Origin: Micromonospora noduli
GTDB taxonomy: Bacteria > Actinomycetota > Actinomycetes > Mycobacteriales > Micromonosporaceae
Direction of reading: 5' to 3'
DNA: 64,000 nt
Assembly (NCBI RefSeq): GCF_003264365.1
Contig: NZ_PYAK01000002.1
Location: 124,001-188,000 of the forward strand
The notes under the pieces were generated by a model. It did no database searches. It was given only the letters and a program-made list of their open reading frames with translations, and had not been told where the DNA came from. Shown here one piece after another: positions 8,467-16,819 of this stretch. Numbering within the stretch: the stretch's first letter is position 1; each line of letters starts with the position of its first letter. A program made the position numbers and the translations under genes.

Positions 8467-9576
8467 ATGACTCGCGTCACTGCCGACGTCACCTTCCTCC
8501 GCGGCTACAACCAGGCGCTGGTTATGGCGGTGGGGCGCACGGCTCGCACGTTCGAGCGCTCGACAGTGGTCGAGGCCACCGGCCTGACACCACAGGCGGT
8601 CTCCAAGGTCATCGCCCGGCTGATCGCCGACGGCCTGATCCGCCCCGCCGGCGTCCGGCGCCCGGGCATCGGCAAGCCCGCTGTCGTCTACGCACTCGTC
8701 CCGGACAGCCGGTACGCGATCGGCGCCCACGTGGCCCGACGCACGCTGCGGCTCGTCCTGGTCGACCTGGCCGGCACCGTGCACCACTCGGCGGTCAGCC
8801 CACTGCCCCGCGACTTCACCCCGGAGCAGCTCCTCGACGCCCTGAGCGTCGGCATCGACACGATGGCCGGCATCGGCGACCTGCGCAGCCGGCTCACCGG
8901 GCTGGGCATCGGCATGATCGGCCCACTCGACCACGCCAACGGCCTGGTCCGGGACGCCCACGGCCTGCGGCACTGGCACGACGTACCGCTGCGCGAGATC
9001 GCCGAAAAGCACCTCGGCCTCCCCGTCCACCTGGACAAGGACGTCACCGCGGGGATCACGGCTGAGGCCTGGCGGCACGGCGCGACGTTCGGCGACGCGG
9101 CCCTCATCATGGTCGAGTCCGGCATCGGCGGCGGCTTCTGGCTGGGCGGCGCGGCCCACCGGGGGGCGCACACCAACGCGGGCGAGTTCGGCCACACGGT
9201 GGTCGACCTGACCGGGCCCCGCTGCGTCTGTGGCCGGCACGGGTGCCTGGAGATCGTGCACCACCGGGCCGCCGAGGCCGGAGACATCGCACACGCCGCC
9301 CGCGTGCTGGCCGTCGGCGTCGTCAACCTGCTCCAGACCCTCGACCTCGCCCACGTGGTGCTGGCCGGCGCGGACCTCCTCCGACACTCGCAGACCTATC
9401 TCGCGGCGGTCACCGAGGCCGTCGGGGCGGATGCCCGGCGCGCGGACTGGCTCAGCACCACTGTGGCTCTGTCCAGCCTCGGCGCGGACGTGATCGCCGC
9501 GGGCGCGGCGATGCAGGTCCTCGACCAGCACTACGGCATCCCGGAGCTGGCCCATCCCTTGATCGTTGGCAGTTGA
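8467..9576 (+). CDS. ROK-family transcriptional regulator
   Basis: 369 residues. Residues ~1-75 form a winged helix (STVVEATGLTPQAVSKVIARLIADGLI is the helix-turn-helix) joined to a sugar-kinase-like ROK domain. The ROK zinc signature is present as CVCGRHGCLE (~250), with the glycine-rich ESGIGGGFWLGG and HTNAGEFGH segments before it. Such proteins bind DNA until a sugar or sugar phosphate is sensed. The divergent MFS gene is the obvious target. Start preceded by GGTGAG; the leader is very short. Confidence 0.92.
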   Translation: MTRVTADVTFLRGYNQALVMAVGRTARTFERSTVVEATGLTPQAVSKVIARLIADGLIRPAGVRRPGIGKPAVVYALVPDSRYAIGAHVARRTLRLVLVDLAGTVHHSAVSPLPRDFTPEQLLDALSVGIDTMAGIGDLRSRLTGLGIGMIGPLDHANGLVRDAHGLRHWHDVPLREIAEKHLGLPVHLDKDVTAGITAEAWRHGATFGDAALIMVESGIGGGFWLGGAAHRGAHTNAGEFGHTVVDLTGPRCVCGRHGCLEIVHHRAAEAGDIAHAARVLAVGVVNLLQTLDLAHVVLAGADLLRHSQTYLAAVTEAVGADARRADWLSTTVALSSLGADVIAAGAAMQVLDQHYGIPELAHPLIVGS

Positions 9577-9660
9577 GCAGCTCGACACGCCGAGCGCCGC
9601 CCTGCTGAGCTGCTGCCACCGATCGCCGCGAGGTCAGAAGCCGGCGACCGGACTGCGTCG

Positions 9661-10044
9661 CTACGCCACCACGGCGTCGGTGTCCGTTCGGGTGCAACCG
9701 TTTGTCGGGCTCTCGCTGAGCGCGATGACCTCGTCGAGCCGCTTGCGCGCCTGCCGGAGTTGAGTGATCTGCCGATCGATGCGGTCGCGTTCGGCGCGGA
9801 GCATGGCCCGCGACTGCGGTGTGTTGACCTTCGCGTCGACGCAGGGCAGCAGGTCCAGGATGGTTCGGCTGGACAGGCCGGCGGCGTACAGCATCTGGAT
9901 CAGATACACCCGGTCGACCGCGTCGTCGAGGTAGTGCCGCTGGCCGCCACTGCTCCGTGCGGCAGAAAGGAGGCCCTGCTCCTCGTAGTAGCGCAGGGCT
10001 CGTACCGACACCCCGGTCTTCGTGGCGAGTTCCCCGATCCGCAT
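9661..10044 (-). CDS. MerR-family transcriptional regulator
   Basis: 127 residues. Begins MRIGELATKTGVSVRALRYYEEQGLL, the hallmark MerR helix-turn-helix and wing, followed by the RHYLDDAVDRVYLIQML helix and a long dimerisation coiled coil (~75-118). The C-terminal effector part is short. It has one cysteine in the LPCVDAKVN loop and another near the end (NGCTRT), but not the metal-binding pattern of CueR or MerR, so a drug or redox signal is more likely. It stands alone, with a candidate autoregulatory palindrome upstream. Confidence 0.93.
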   Translation of the reverse strand: MRIGELATKTGVSVRALRYYEEQGLLSAARSSGGQRHYLDDAVDRVYLIQMLYAAGLSSRTILDLLPCVDAKVNTPQSRAMLRAERDRIDRQITQLRQARKRLDEVIALSESPTNGCTRTDTDAVVA

Positions 10045-10086
10045 CGACCCTCCCCCGGCCGGTGACGCCGGTCACACAGCCATGTC

Positions 10087-10104
10087 CCTCACGTGAACGT
10101 CAGG
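10087..10104. promoter_or_regulatory. MerR-type palindrome upstream of the MerR gene
   Basis: CCTCACGT-GA-ACGTCAGG, seven of eight arm pairs matching, 43 bases upstream of the MerR start. MerR proteins usually bind such a site inside an over-long promoter spacer, so autoregulation is the simple reading. Confidence 0.45.
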
Positions 10105-10152
10105 TTTTACCGTAGCTCGCATACCGACTCTCCTGCAGCGCGGCGCGGTGAC

Positions 10153-10605
10153 TCACTGACAGACGCGCCAGTCGCCGTCCTCCTTGATCAGCGCGACCCC
10201 CTGCGTGAACCTCGCACCGGTGGCCGCCTGGACCGCCTCGACCTGGACGGTCCCGGTGACCCGCCCGTTGTAGTTGTTGACGTTCACGCCGGTGATCTCG
10301 TAACTGCTGATCTTCAACTGCGCACTCTGGATCCGGGCGAAGTCCTCCTGCGGCATGGTGTCGCGCACCCGGTCGCACAGCCGCCCGTACGCGCCCGCGT
10401 AGTTGCCGGCCTGCACGTCGTCGAGGTAGGCAGTCGCCGCCCCCCGGACCGGTTCGACGGTGTCCTTGACCGAGCGGTAGAGCCAGAGGCCGACGCAGGT
10501 GCCGACCACGCAGCACAAGGCCAGTAGGGCGCCGACGACGATCAGGACCGTACGAAGTGTCTGGTTGGGCCTCGGGGCGGGAACCATCATCGGCTCGTAC
10601 GTCAT
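10153..10605 (-). CDS. Single-pass membrane protein with DUF4878/lumazine-binding-like domain
   Basis: 150 residues. A short cytoplasmic tail is followed by one membrane helix (~18-45, TVLIVVGALLALCCVVGTCVGLWLY without a lipobox). The extracytoplasmic domain contains AATAYLDDVQAGNYAGAYGRLC, the start typical of DUF4878-like NTF2-fold domains, and ends in GDWRVC. A cysteine pair may form a disulfide outside the cell. Function unknown. It is on the same strand as the upstream L,D-transpeptidase gene but separated from it by an imperfect hairpin. Confidence 0.78.
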   Translation of the reverse strand: MTYEPMMVPAPRPNQTLRTVLIVVGALLALCCVVGTCVGLWLYRSVKDTVEPVRGAATAYLDDVQAGNYAGAYGRLCDRVRDTMPQEDFARIQSAQLKISSYEITGVNVNNYNGRVTGTVQVEAVQAATGARFTQGVALIKEDGDWRVCQ

Positions 10606-10619
10606 GGCCCGGAGGGTAG

Positions 10620-10656
10620 GGCTGCCGGGCCAGCGGCGAGAGCCCGCCGGGCAGCC
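10620..10656. terminator. Imperfect hairpin after the L,D-transpeptidase gene
   Basis: GGCTGCC pairs with GGCAGCC, with further GC-rich imperfect pairing inside (GGGC with GCCC). It follows the transpeptidase stop on the minus strand. Likely a terminator or attenuating stem. Confidence 0.5.
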
Positions 10657-10662
10657 GGTGGT

Positions 10663-11931
10663 TCAGCCTCCGGAGGCGGACGGCCCCGGCGTCGGCACGC
10701 CACCGGCGACCGCACGCGCGGGCGGCGTCGGGGCCGGGGCCGGTCGCAGATCCGCGGGTACGGGCAGCGCGCTGCCCTTGACGAACTGGCCCCAACTGGT
10801 GTTCCAGGCCGTCCAGCCGTTGCCCGGCTGGAGCCGGACCTCGGTGCCGGTGAAGGTGACCAGGTCACCGACCTGGGTGACGCCCATCAACCAGTCGGCG
10901 TTGGCCGCCGAGATGTTCGTGCAGCCGTGCGAGACGTTGCGGTGTCCCTGATCCGACACCGACCAGGGTGCCCCGTGGATGAACTCGCCGCCCCAGGTGA
11001 GCCGTTGCGCGTCCTTGACGTTCACCACGTAGCCGCCGTTCGGCTCGCCCCGCGTGTCGAACGTGGTGTACTGGTGCTTCTCCATGATCACCATCTTGCC
11101 GCTGGACGTGGGGGTGCTGCGCTTGCCGAGGCTGACCGGGATCCTGCGGATCAGCTTGCCGTCGCGCAGCACGCGCATCTGCTTGGTGGCGTTGTCGACT
11201 TCGAGCGCCACCTGCCGTCCGATCCGGGACGTCGCGGTGCGGTCGGCGTCACCGATGTGGTTCTTGCCGATGGGCAGGCCCTCCAGGCCGGCCCGGACGC
11301 TGATGGTCGTGCCAGGCCGCCAGAAGTCGGGAGCCCGGTAGTAGACCTGGCTGCCGTCGTCCACCCAGGACCAGGCGCCCGGCTGGGCCGGCTTCGTGGT
11401 GACGAACAACCGACGCTGCACGTCGGCGCGGGCCGCCCTGGCGATGGGCGGATCGAAGCCGATGGTCACCGGCATGGCCGTGCCGTACGTCTGCTTGTCG
11501 GCGAAGTACAGGGTGCTGCTCACCTGCGGCTTCGTCGACGCCGCCGCGGTGGTGAAGGTGGTGGTGCGGGTGGTGGTCCGCCCGGAGTCGCCGGTGGCGG
11601 TCACCGACGCGGTGTAGGTGTGCTGCGGCCGCAACGGAGTGGTCGGCACCCAGGCCGAGCCGTCCGCGCGTGGCTCCGCCCGGACCAGCGCGCCCGCGTC
11701 GTCGACGATGCGCACGGTGGTGATCTTCCCGCCCGTGACGAGCGGAACCACCTCGGCGCTGAGCGGCACGTCCCGGGAGAGATCGGCGGGCGTGAGGGTC
11801 AGTTCGGGCGAGGGCACCACCTGCTCGGCCTGACGCACGGCGGCCTTTCGCTCGGTGGTGCACCCACCGAGGACCAGCGGTGTCGCCGCGACGGTCACCG
11901 CAACGAGCGCCATACGCCTTCGTAAACCCAT
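10663..11931 (-). CDS. L,D-transpeptidase lipoprotein (YkuD) with Ig-like domains
   Basis: 422 residues, longer than a bare YkuD domain. The signal peptide ends in lipobox LGGC (Cys24). Residues ~45-215 form two Ig-like domains as in mycobacterial LdtMt2, and the catalytic domain (~235-375) carries H319 in FIHGAPW and the signature S-H335-G-C337-T-N. Cys337 is the expected nucleophile. The enzyme makes 3-3 cross-links in peptidoglycan from tetrapeptide stems, outside the membrane, and is the usual target class of carbapenems. The tail (~385-422) is Pro/Ala-rich. Divergent from a small lipoprotein gene. Confidence 0.95.
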   Translation of the reverse strand: MGLRRRMALVAVTVAATPLVLGGCTTERKAAVRQAEQVVPSPELTLTPADLSRDVPLSAEVVPLVTGGKITTVRIVDDAGALVRAEPRADGSAWVPTTPLRPQHTYTASVTATGDSGRTTTRTTTFTTAAASTKPQVSSTLYFADKQTYGTAMPVTIGFDPPIARAARADVQRRLFVTTKPAQPGAWSWVDDGSQVYYRAPDFWRPGTTISVRAGLEGLPIGKNHIGDADRTATSRIGRQVALEVDNATKQMRVLRDGKLIRRIPVSLGKRSTPTSSGKMVIMEKHQYTTFDTRGEPNGGYVVNVKDAQRLTWGGEFIHGAPWSVSDQGHRNVSHGCTNISAANADWLMGVTQVGDLVTFTGTEVRLQPGNGWTAWNTSWGQFVKGSALPVPADLRPAPAPTPPARAVAGGVPTPGPSASGG

Positions 11932-12125
11932 CGAACGTCCCCCGGCTTCCGCGTGCTCCGTGGCGGCAATTCTCTCCGCGTCCGCGGTGCCCTGCGCCGT
12001 TTTCGGAAATCACGCAGCGAAGGTGGGAACGTACGGCACGGCACGCGGTCCGGGCCCTCGGTTGCGCTTCCCTTTCGTGATCCTCGGGGCATCGAAGCGT
12101 GATGCCGCCGTGGAATGCTGCCAAC

Positions 12126-12650
12126 ATGCGCGGAAGACGACGTCCATGGATTCTGCTCCCGCTCCCCCTCCTTATCCTGACCGCCTGCTCGCCTGCGGAG
12201 CAGCCGATTGTCGCTCTCGCCGTCCAGGACGGCCGGCCGGTCGGCGTACTGGTCACCTGCGACGACCGTGACGCCAATATCCGTGTGTTCGAGAACGACC
12301 ATAAGGGTGAACCGGGCAAACGATCCCTGATCAGGTGGCGCATCGGCGGCCCGCCCGCGAGCGAGGTCGTCGAGGTGGCGCTGTTGGGTCAGCCGCCAGA
12401 GGGTTGGGAGGTCGCCGACGCTGTCGACAGCTCTGCGACCGAGGTGGACGTCGAGCTGCTCACCGAATTTCGGGCCGGGGTCACCTACACCCTCGACGGG
12501 TCAAGCCGCAGCGAGGCCCTCTCGGTGGACTTCACCCTCGCGGACCTGCCACGGATCGGCCCGGATCAGGTGTTGGCGCCGCGCGAACACAACTCGACGA
12601 AGGTCGTGTCGCGGGAGACCTTCCTGCGCAAGGCACGCGACCGCTGCTGA
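12126..12650 (+). CDS. Small lipoprotein of unknown function
   Basis: 174 residues from the start chosen here; an in-frame ATG 27 bases earlier is possible. This start gives a compact signal peptide MRGRRRPWILLPLPLLILTAC with Cys21 as lipid anchor. The mature part is acidic and beta-rich, with no domain I recognise; one distal Cys ends the protein (RDRC). Secreted lipoproteins of this kind are often lineage-specific in actinomycetes. It may be cotranscribed with nothing else: an AT-rich promoter-like stretch follows before the next gene. Confidence 0.7.
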   Translation: MRGRRRPWILLPLPLLILTACSPAEQPIVALAVQDGRPVGVLVTCDDRDANIRVFENDHKGEPGKRSLIRWRIGGPPASEVVEVALLGQPPEGWEVADAVDSSATEVDVELLTEFRAGVTYTLDGSSRSEALSVDFTLADLPRIGPDQVLAPREHNSTKVVSRETFLRKARDRC

Positions 12651-12689
12651 CCCGACACGGCCGACCACTCAAGAAAGTGGAGTGGCGCC

Positions 12690-12824
12690 ACAGTCGCCGA
12701 TTACAGTTTTTGAAGAAAAATCAAAAAATTGAGATTGATCCGACACCACGGCGGCTCCGCACAGCCGACCAGGCAATCGCAGAGCGATATTTAAGGGAGA
12801 ATTAATCGTTTCACCTGGAAACGA
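12690..12824 (+). promoter_or_regulatory. AT-rich promoter region with a 7+5+7 palindrome
   Basis: This stretch is strikingly A/T-rich for the window (runs of A5 and A6, TATTTAAG). It ends in TCGTTTC-ACCTG-GAAACGA (12806-12824), a perfect 7-bp inverted repeat lying 25 bases before the first possible start of the DUF1996 gene. Probable promoter with operator; no sigma class assigned. Confidence 0.5.
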
Positions 12825-12848
12825 GCAGGGGGCCGACTCGTATTCTTC

Positions 12849-13997
12849 GTGCTCGGAAGAAAGGTGCGCCCCCCATTGATAAATCTTCGATCCACCCCTC
12901 GACACCGCCGTTCCGTCACCGCCCTGCTGCTGGTGAGCGTGGCGCTCGCTGGCGGCTGCAAGGAGGCGCCGGGCACTCCCGGCGGGTCCGGCCCGTCCAG
13001 CGACACCGGCATCGGCTCGTCCGGCCCGGATGCGCCGACGCCCGCCGCCCCGGGCGACCCGTCGGCCACCCCGAGCGCCCCGGGCACCTCGGCGACCCCG
13101 TCCGCGCCGGGCAAGCCCGGAACGCCGGCGACCAGCGCATCCGGTGGCTGGATCACCATCGACGCCGCCGCGCAGGCCGCCGCGACGAAGGCGTTCTTCG
13201 CGCGCAAGCCCAAGCCGGTGACCGGCAATCCCGTCAAGGTGCCCGAATTCAACGTCGGCTGTACGACCAGCCACCACAACAGCGACGATCCGATCGTGCT
13301 GCCGAAGCTGGTGGGCGGCTCACACAACCACACGTTCTGGGGCAACAGGTCGACCGACGCCAACTCGACCGCCGAGTCGCTGCGGGCGTCCAAGGCGACA
13401 ACCTGCAACTCGCCGGACGACCAGTCCGCCTACTGGGTGCCGACGATGTACCAGAACGGCAAGGTCGTGGACCCGAAGGAGGTGACCGTCTACTACGGCT
13501 CCCGCCTGAAGGACCCGAGCAGGACCCAGCCCTTCCCGTTCGGCCTGCGAATGATCACGGGTAACGCCAAGAACCAGGTCGACACCCCGGACAAGCAGGG
13601 CAACCATTTCTGGTGCGCCGGCATCGGCGGCGAGATCGGCCGCAGCGCCGACAAGACGTTCCCGGTCTGCGCCAAGACCGCGAACATCGTCCGGCAGATC
13701 ACCTTCCCGGACTGCTGGGACGGCAAGCACCTGGACAGCCCCGACCACAAGGCGCACATGGCCAACGGGGACCACACCGGGGCCTGCCCGAAGAGCCACC
13801 CGGTGCCCGTCCCGTCGGTGTCCTTCGTGATCTCGTACCCGTTGAGCGCGAACACGGACGGCATCACCCTCGCGTCCGGCACATCGTTCTCGATGCACGC
13901 GGACTTCTTCAACGCGTGGAAGGACGAGGCGCTCGCCGCACGGGTGCGCAACTGCCTCGACCAGGGCGTCAAGTGCAACTCGGCCGGTAACTTCTAG
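12849..13997 (+). CDS. Secreted DUF1996-domain lipoprotein
   Basis: Up to 382 residues. The GTG used here and a TTG 27 bases later (after GAAAGG) are both possible starts. The leader ends in lipobox LAGGC (Cys37), followed by a Pro/Thr/Ser/Gly spacer to ~100. The rest is a DUF1996 domain, recognisable from GCTTSHHNSDDPI, the SHNHTFWGN motif, FPDCWDGKHLDSPDHKAHM and paired cysteines. DUF1996 proteins occur in fungi and actinomycetes as secreted proteins, some next to lectin or carbohydrate-binding domains. The conserved His/Asp cluster suggests a metal or carbohydrate site, but function is unknown. It is followed by a hairpin terminator and by the first copy of a 107-bp repeat. Confidence 0.85.
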   Translation: MLGRKVRPPLINLRSTPRHRRSVTALLLVSVALAGGCKEAPGTPGGSGPSSDTGIGSSGPDAPTPAAPGDPSATPSAPGTSATPSAPGKPGTPATSASGGWITIDAAAQAAATKAFFARKPKPVTGNPVKVPEFNVGCTTSHHNSDDPIVLPKLVGGSHNHTFWGNRSTDANSTAESLRASKATTCNSPDDQSAYWVPTMYQNGKVVDPKEVTVYYGSRLKDPSRTQPFPFGLRMITGNAKNQVDTPDKQGNHFWCAGIGGEIGRSADKTFPVCAKTANIVRQITFPDCWDGKHLDSPDHKAHMANGDHTGACPKSHPVPVPSVSFVISYPLSANTDGITLASGTSFSMHADFFNAWKDEALAARVRNCLDQGVKCNSAGNF

Positions 13998-14016
13998 TCG
14001 ACGCGGTACGACGGCG

Positions 14017-14049
14017 GCGGCCGGTCACCCCCTGGGGACGACCGGCCGC
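14017..14049. terminator. Hairpin terminator after the DUF1996 gene
   Basis: GCGGCCGGTC and GACCGGCCGC, a perfect 10-bp stem with a 13-base loop, 19 bases after the stop codon. Confidence 0.75.
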
Positions 14050-14115
14050 TGTCGCGTGTGCCTCGTACTCGTACTGACTCTGGGGCTGACGGCGGGCGCT
14101 TTGGCTAGCCTGCCC

Positions 14116-14222
14116 TGTCGATGTGCTGGTGAGCGGTATACCTCAGAGGTATGAATATGACCCTGAGGTATACCCCTCACTGCCGCATCCGCCCCGACGG
14201 AGGTGACCGACGGTCACCGCCG
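14116..14222. repeat. 107-bp palindromic intergenic repeat, copy A
   Basis: Ungapped alignment to 32299-32405 shows roughly 86% identity over 107 bases. Its core is a long hairpin: arm AGCGGTATACCTCAGAGG (14132-14149) against 14160-14177, 15 of 18 positions paired. The arm itself contains the 15-bp palindrome ATACCTCAGAGGTAT. It lies between two convergent genes, like copy B. Shared flanks (TGTCGATGTGC on the left, GGTGACCGACGGT on the right) show that the unit is larger than the hairpin. Confidence 0.8.
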
Positions 14223-14271
14223 ACCGCCGGCTGCGCGCCCACCGCCCCAGCCACGGTTGGTACTTGCTCGT

Positions 14272-15249
14272 CTAGAGCCGGGCGGCGCCCGCCTCGGTGG
14301 CCTCCTGCACCGCCGAGGTACGGCGGACCTCGGCCCGCTCGTCACCGGCGTCCTCCCGATCCGGGCCGGCCACCCGGGCCGCACGGTTGGTGGCAGGTGC
14401 CGCCTGGTCACCGGTCACCCCGCCACGGATCCGGTTGTTCGCGGCCACCTGGGCGGCCGGGTCGTTGGACGTCACCGCCAACTGACCGTTGATGATGTTG
14501 TCGTCGACGGTGACGCCACCGGTGGTGCTGGTGACGCTCACGTCCCCACCCCAGTAACCGCCGGAGGCGCAGCTGTCGAGGGTGCCGTTCGGGCCGAGCT
14601 GCACACCGCCCAGGTTGCCGGCGAAGGTGGCCCGGCCCTGGACCGCACTGCCACACACCACGCTGCCGGTGGCGCTGTTGAGCACCGACAGCGTGCCGTC
14701 GACGAACGAGTCGTGCAGGTCGGTGTAGTAGGTGCCGGTGCTGCTGAGGTTGCGCTGCACCTGGGTGCCCCGGTCGAGCCGGACCTCGCCGGCACCGACG
14801 TTGACGTGCCCGGTGACCGTCGACGCCTCGGCGAACAGGAAGCTGTCGATGGTCGTGGAGCCCTTCGGCCGTACGGTGACGGTGCCGGTGCGGGCATCCT
14901 TGAGGAAGATGCCGTACCCCCCGGCCGCGAGCACCACCTGGCCGTCGACTGCCGTCTCGGTGGCGTCGAGGTACCCGTCGGCGGCGACGCGTACCTCACC
15001 GCTGACCCGGCCACCGGTCACCACCAGGTTGCCGCCGGCCGCGACGGTGACGTTGCCGGTGATCGTGGTGCCGGTGAGCGCGCAGGATTCGCCGGCGGGT
15101 ACGAGCAGGTCGTTGGGCACTGTCACCGCGCCGCCGGTGCCGATGCAGTGGGTGACCAGGTCGGCGTGTGCGGTGGGCGCCACGGCCAGCACCGAGGCCG
15201 CGATGACGGCGCTCACGGTGGCGAGCTTGGCGACGGTTCGTCCGGGCAT
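14272..15249 (-). CDS. Secreted beta-rich repeat protein (beta-helix-like)
   Basis: 325 residues from the ATG preceded by GGGAG. The signal peptide ends near AHA/DLVTH (~residue 30). The mature chain is a run of short alternating strands rich in Gly, Thr and Val, such as TGNVTVAAGGNLVVTGG and SGEVRVAADGYLDATET, suggesting a right-handed beta-helix or bactofilin-like solenoid of about 10 turns. Four cysteines are spread along it. The last ~55 residues are charged and Arg/Ala-rich. No catalytic motif recognised. It is the last gene of a four-gene operon of exported redox proteins (32 bases after the cupredoxin gene), so a structural or surface-binding role is possible. Confidence 0.75.
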   Translation of the reverse strand: MPGRTVAKLATVSAVIAASVLAVAPTAHADLVTHCIGTGGAVTVPNDLLVPAGESCALTGTTITGNVTVAAGGNLVVTGGRVSGEVRVAADGYLDATETAVDGQVVLAAGGYGIFLKDARTGTVTVRPKGSTTIDSFLFAEASTVTGHVNVGAGEVRLDRGTQVQRNLSSTGTYYTDLHDSFVDGTLSVLNSATGSVVCGSAVQGRATFAGNLGGVQLGPNGTLDSCASGGYWGGDVSVTSTTGGVTVDDNIINGQLAVTSNDPAAQVAANNRIRGGVTGDQAAPATNRAARVAGPDREDAGDERAEVRRTSAVQEATEAGAARL

Positions 15250-15281
15250 CGTGGTACTCCCTGTCGGTGAGATTCGAGGAC

Positions 15282-16817
15282 TCATGCGCCGACGTCCGAT
15301 CGGGCCGCGGCCCGGACGATGGCGCCCTGCTGCCGCCGGTCGAGCGTGCCGCCGGTCACGAGAGCGGCGGTGACCGCTTCGACGTGTCGGACGAATTCGG
15401 CGTGGCCGGGGTAGTCGGCGTGTTCGTCGATCAGATCGTTGATGGTGCAGCCGTCGCCGGTGTCCACGTTGGCCACACCGGTGTCGCCCCCGTCGATGAC
15501 CACGGTGGCCCGGGTGTCCGAGTCGGGGCAGCGGTCGGTGCCGTCGACCACCACGGTGAACGACGTCGACTGCTCGGTGGAGGAGTTCCCCGCCGTGTCG
15601 GTCGCCCGGTACCGCACTGTGTGCGCGCCGGGTGCGCGGACGGCGACCGGAGCGGTGTACGCCGTCCAGCCTCCGGTGTCGAGCGCGTACTCGATCTTCG
15701 CCACGCCCGACTCGGCGTCGGTGGCCGTGACGGTGACGGTCGCGCCGCCGACGTACCCGCCGTCGTCGTTGCGGTCACCGGCCACCGTGGCGGCGACAGT
15801 GGGTGGGGTGGTGTCCTCGGCCTGCGGCTCGACGACTGTGAAGTGGGACATCTGCTCCGCCGACGTGTTGCCGGCGACGTCAGTGGCCCGGTAGTGCAGC
15901 ATGTGCATCCCGGCCGCGTTCACCACGATCGGGTTCGTGTACGCGGTGAAGGCCGCCCCGTCGAGGGCGTACTCGATGGTGGCGACGCCGGATCCGCTGT
16001 CGGTGGCGGTCAACGTGGCGGTGGCCGTACCGATGTAGTTGCCGTCGCCGTCGCGGTCGCCGGCCAGCGCGACCGCCACCACCGGCGCGGTGGTGTCCTC
16101 CTCCCCCGGCTCGACGATCCGGAACGCCACCGAGCCGACTGCGCTGGTGTTGCCGGCCTGGTCGGTGGCGCGGAACTGCACCGCGTGGTCACCGATCGCG
16201 GTCACTCGCACCGGCTCGGTGTACGGCAGGAAGCTGGTGTCGTCGACCTGGTACTCGACGGTCTGGACCCCCGAGTCGGCGTCGGTGGCCGTCACGGTCA
16301 CCGTGGCCGCGCCGAGGTAGTTGCCGTCCTGGTCCTGGTCGCCGGAGACCGCGGCGGTCACTGTCGGCGCGGTGGTGTCACCGCCGCCACCGCCGTCGGT
16401 GACCACCAGCTCACCGACCATCGAGCTGTGGCCGGGGATCGAGCAGAAGTACCGGTACCGCCCCGGGGTCAGCGTCACGGTCGCCTGGTGGCGGCCGTCG
16501 TTGGCGTCGAACGGGCTGGCCAGGATGTTGACTGTGACGTCGTGGTTGTAGCCCTCGGTGCTGGTGTCGAAGGTCAGGGTGTGCGGCATCCCGGTGGTGT
16601 TTCCGGTGGCCGCGCTGTTCTCCCAGATGATCGTGGTCGCTCCGGCCACCGCCGTGGTGGGCGCGGACTTGTACTGGGTGATGCTGTCGTCGGCGGTCCA
16701 GGTCAGCACCTGGTCGGCGGCGACACGCGGGGCGGCGGAGGCGGGCGCCACTGCCAACGGGATCACCGTGAGCAGGAGCGCCGCCAGCGCGGCCGTCAGT
16801 CGTCGGGTCATCGTCAC
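15282..16817 (-). CDS. Secreted cupredoxin with three Ig-like repeats and a C-terminal module
   Basis: 511 residues with a Sec signal peptide (~1-29, ends APASA). Residues ~32-140 are a plastocyanin/amicyanin-type domain; the type-1 copper ligands are His79 (MPHTLTFD), Cys125, His130 and Met133 (CSIPGHSSM). A Gly5 linker leads to three ~93-residue Ig-like repeats, each starting with a DTTAP-like or DTTPP motif and ending ATD-AGNTS. Residues ~436-511 form a Cys-containing module that also occurs in the neighbouring ThuA/sugar-dehydrogenase protein. The start lies two bases after the preceding stop, so translation is probably coupled. It likely carries electrons outside the cell between the dehydrogenase and the multicopper oxidase; that role is inferred. 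Confidence 0.88.
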   Translation of the reverse strand: MTMTRRLTAALAALLLTVIPLAVAPASAAPRVAADQVLTWTADDSITQYKSAPTTAVAGATTIIWENSAATGNTTGMPHTLTFDTSTEGYNHDVTVNILASPFDANDGRHQATVTLTPGRYRYFCSIPGHSSMVGELVVTDGGGGGDTTAPTVTAAVSGDQDQDGNYLGAATVTVTATDADSGVQTVEYQVDDTSFLPYTEPVRVTAIGDHAVQFRATDQAGNTSAVGSVAFRIVEPGEEDTTAPVVAVALAGDRDGDGNYIGTATATLTATDSGSGVATIEYALDGAAFTAYTNPIVVNAAGMHMLHYRATDVAGNTSAEQMSHFTVVEPQAEDTTPPTVAATVAGDRNDDGGYVGGATVTVTATDAESGVAKIEYALDTGGWTAYTAPVAVRAPGAHTVRYRATDTAGNSSTEQSTSFTVVVDGTDRCPDSDTRATVVIDGGDTGVANVDTGDGCTINDLIDEHADYPGHAEFVRHVEAVTAALVTGGTLDRRQQGAIVRAAARSDVGA

Positions 16818-16819
16818 TC

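Noticed and set aside
9577..9660. Possible hairpin GAGCAGCTC / GAGCTGCTG after the ROK gene
   Set aside because: Imperfect and widely spaced; each half is also palindromic in itself, so pairing is ambiguous.
15540..16400. Regularly spaced direct repeats that could suggest a CRISPR or minisatellite array
   Set aside because: They are three ~93-codon Ig-like protein repeats of the cupredoxin protein, in frame and diverged; there are no short identical repeats with unique spacers.
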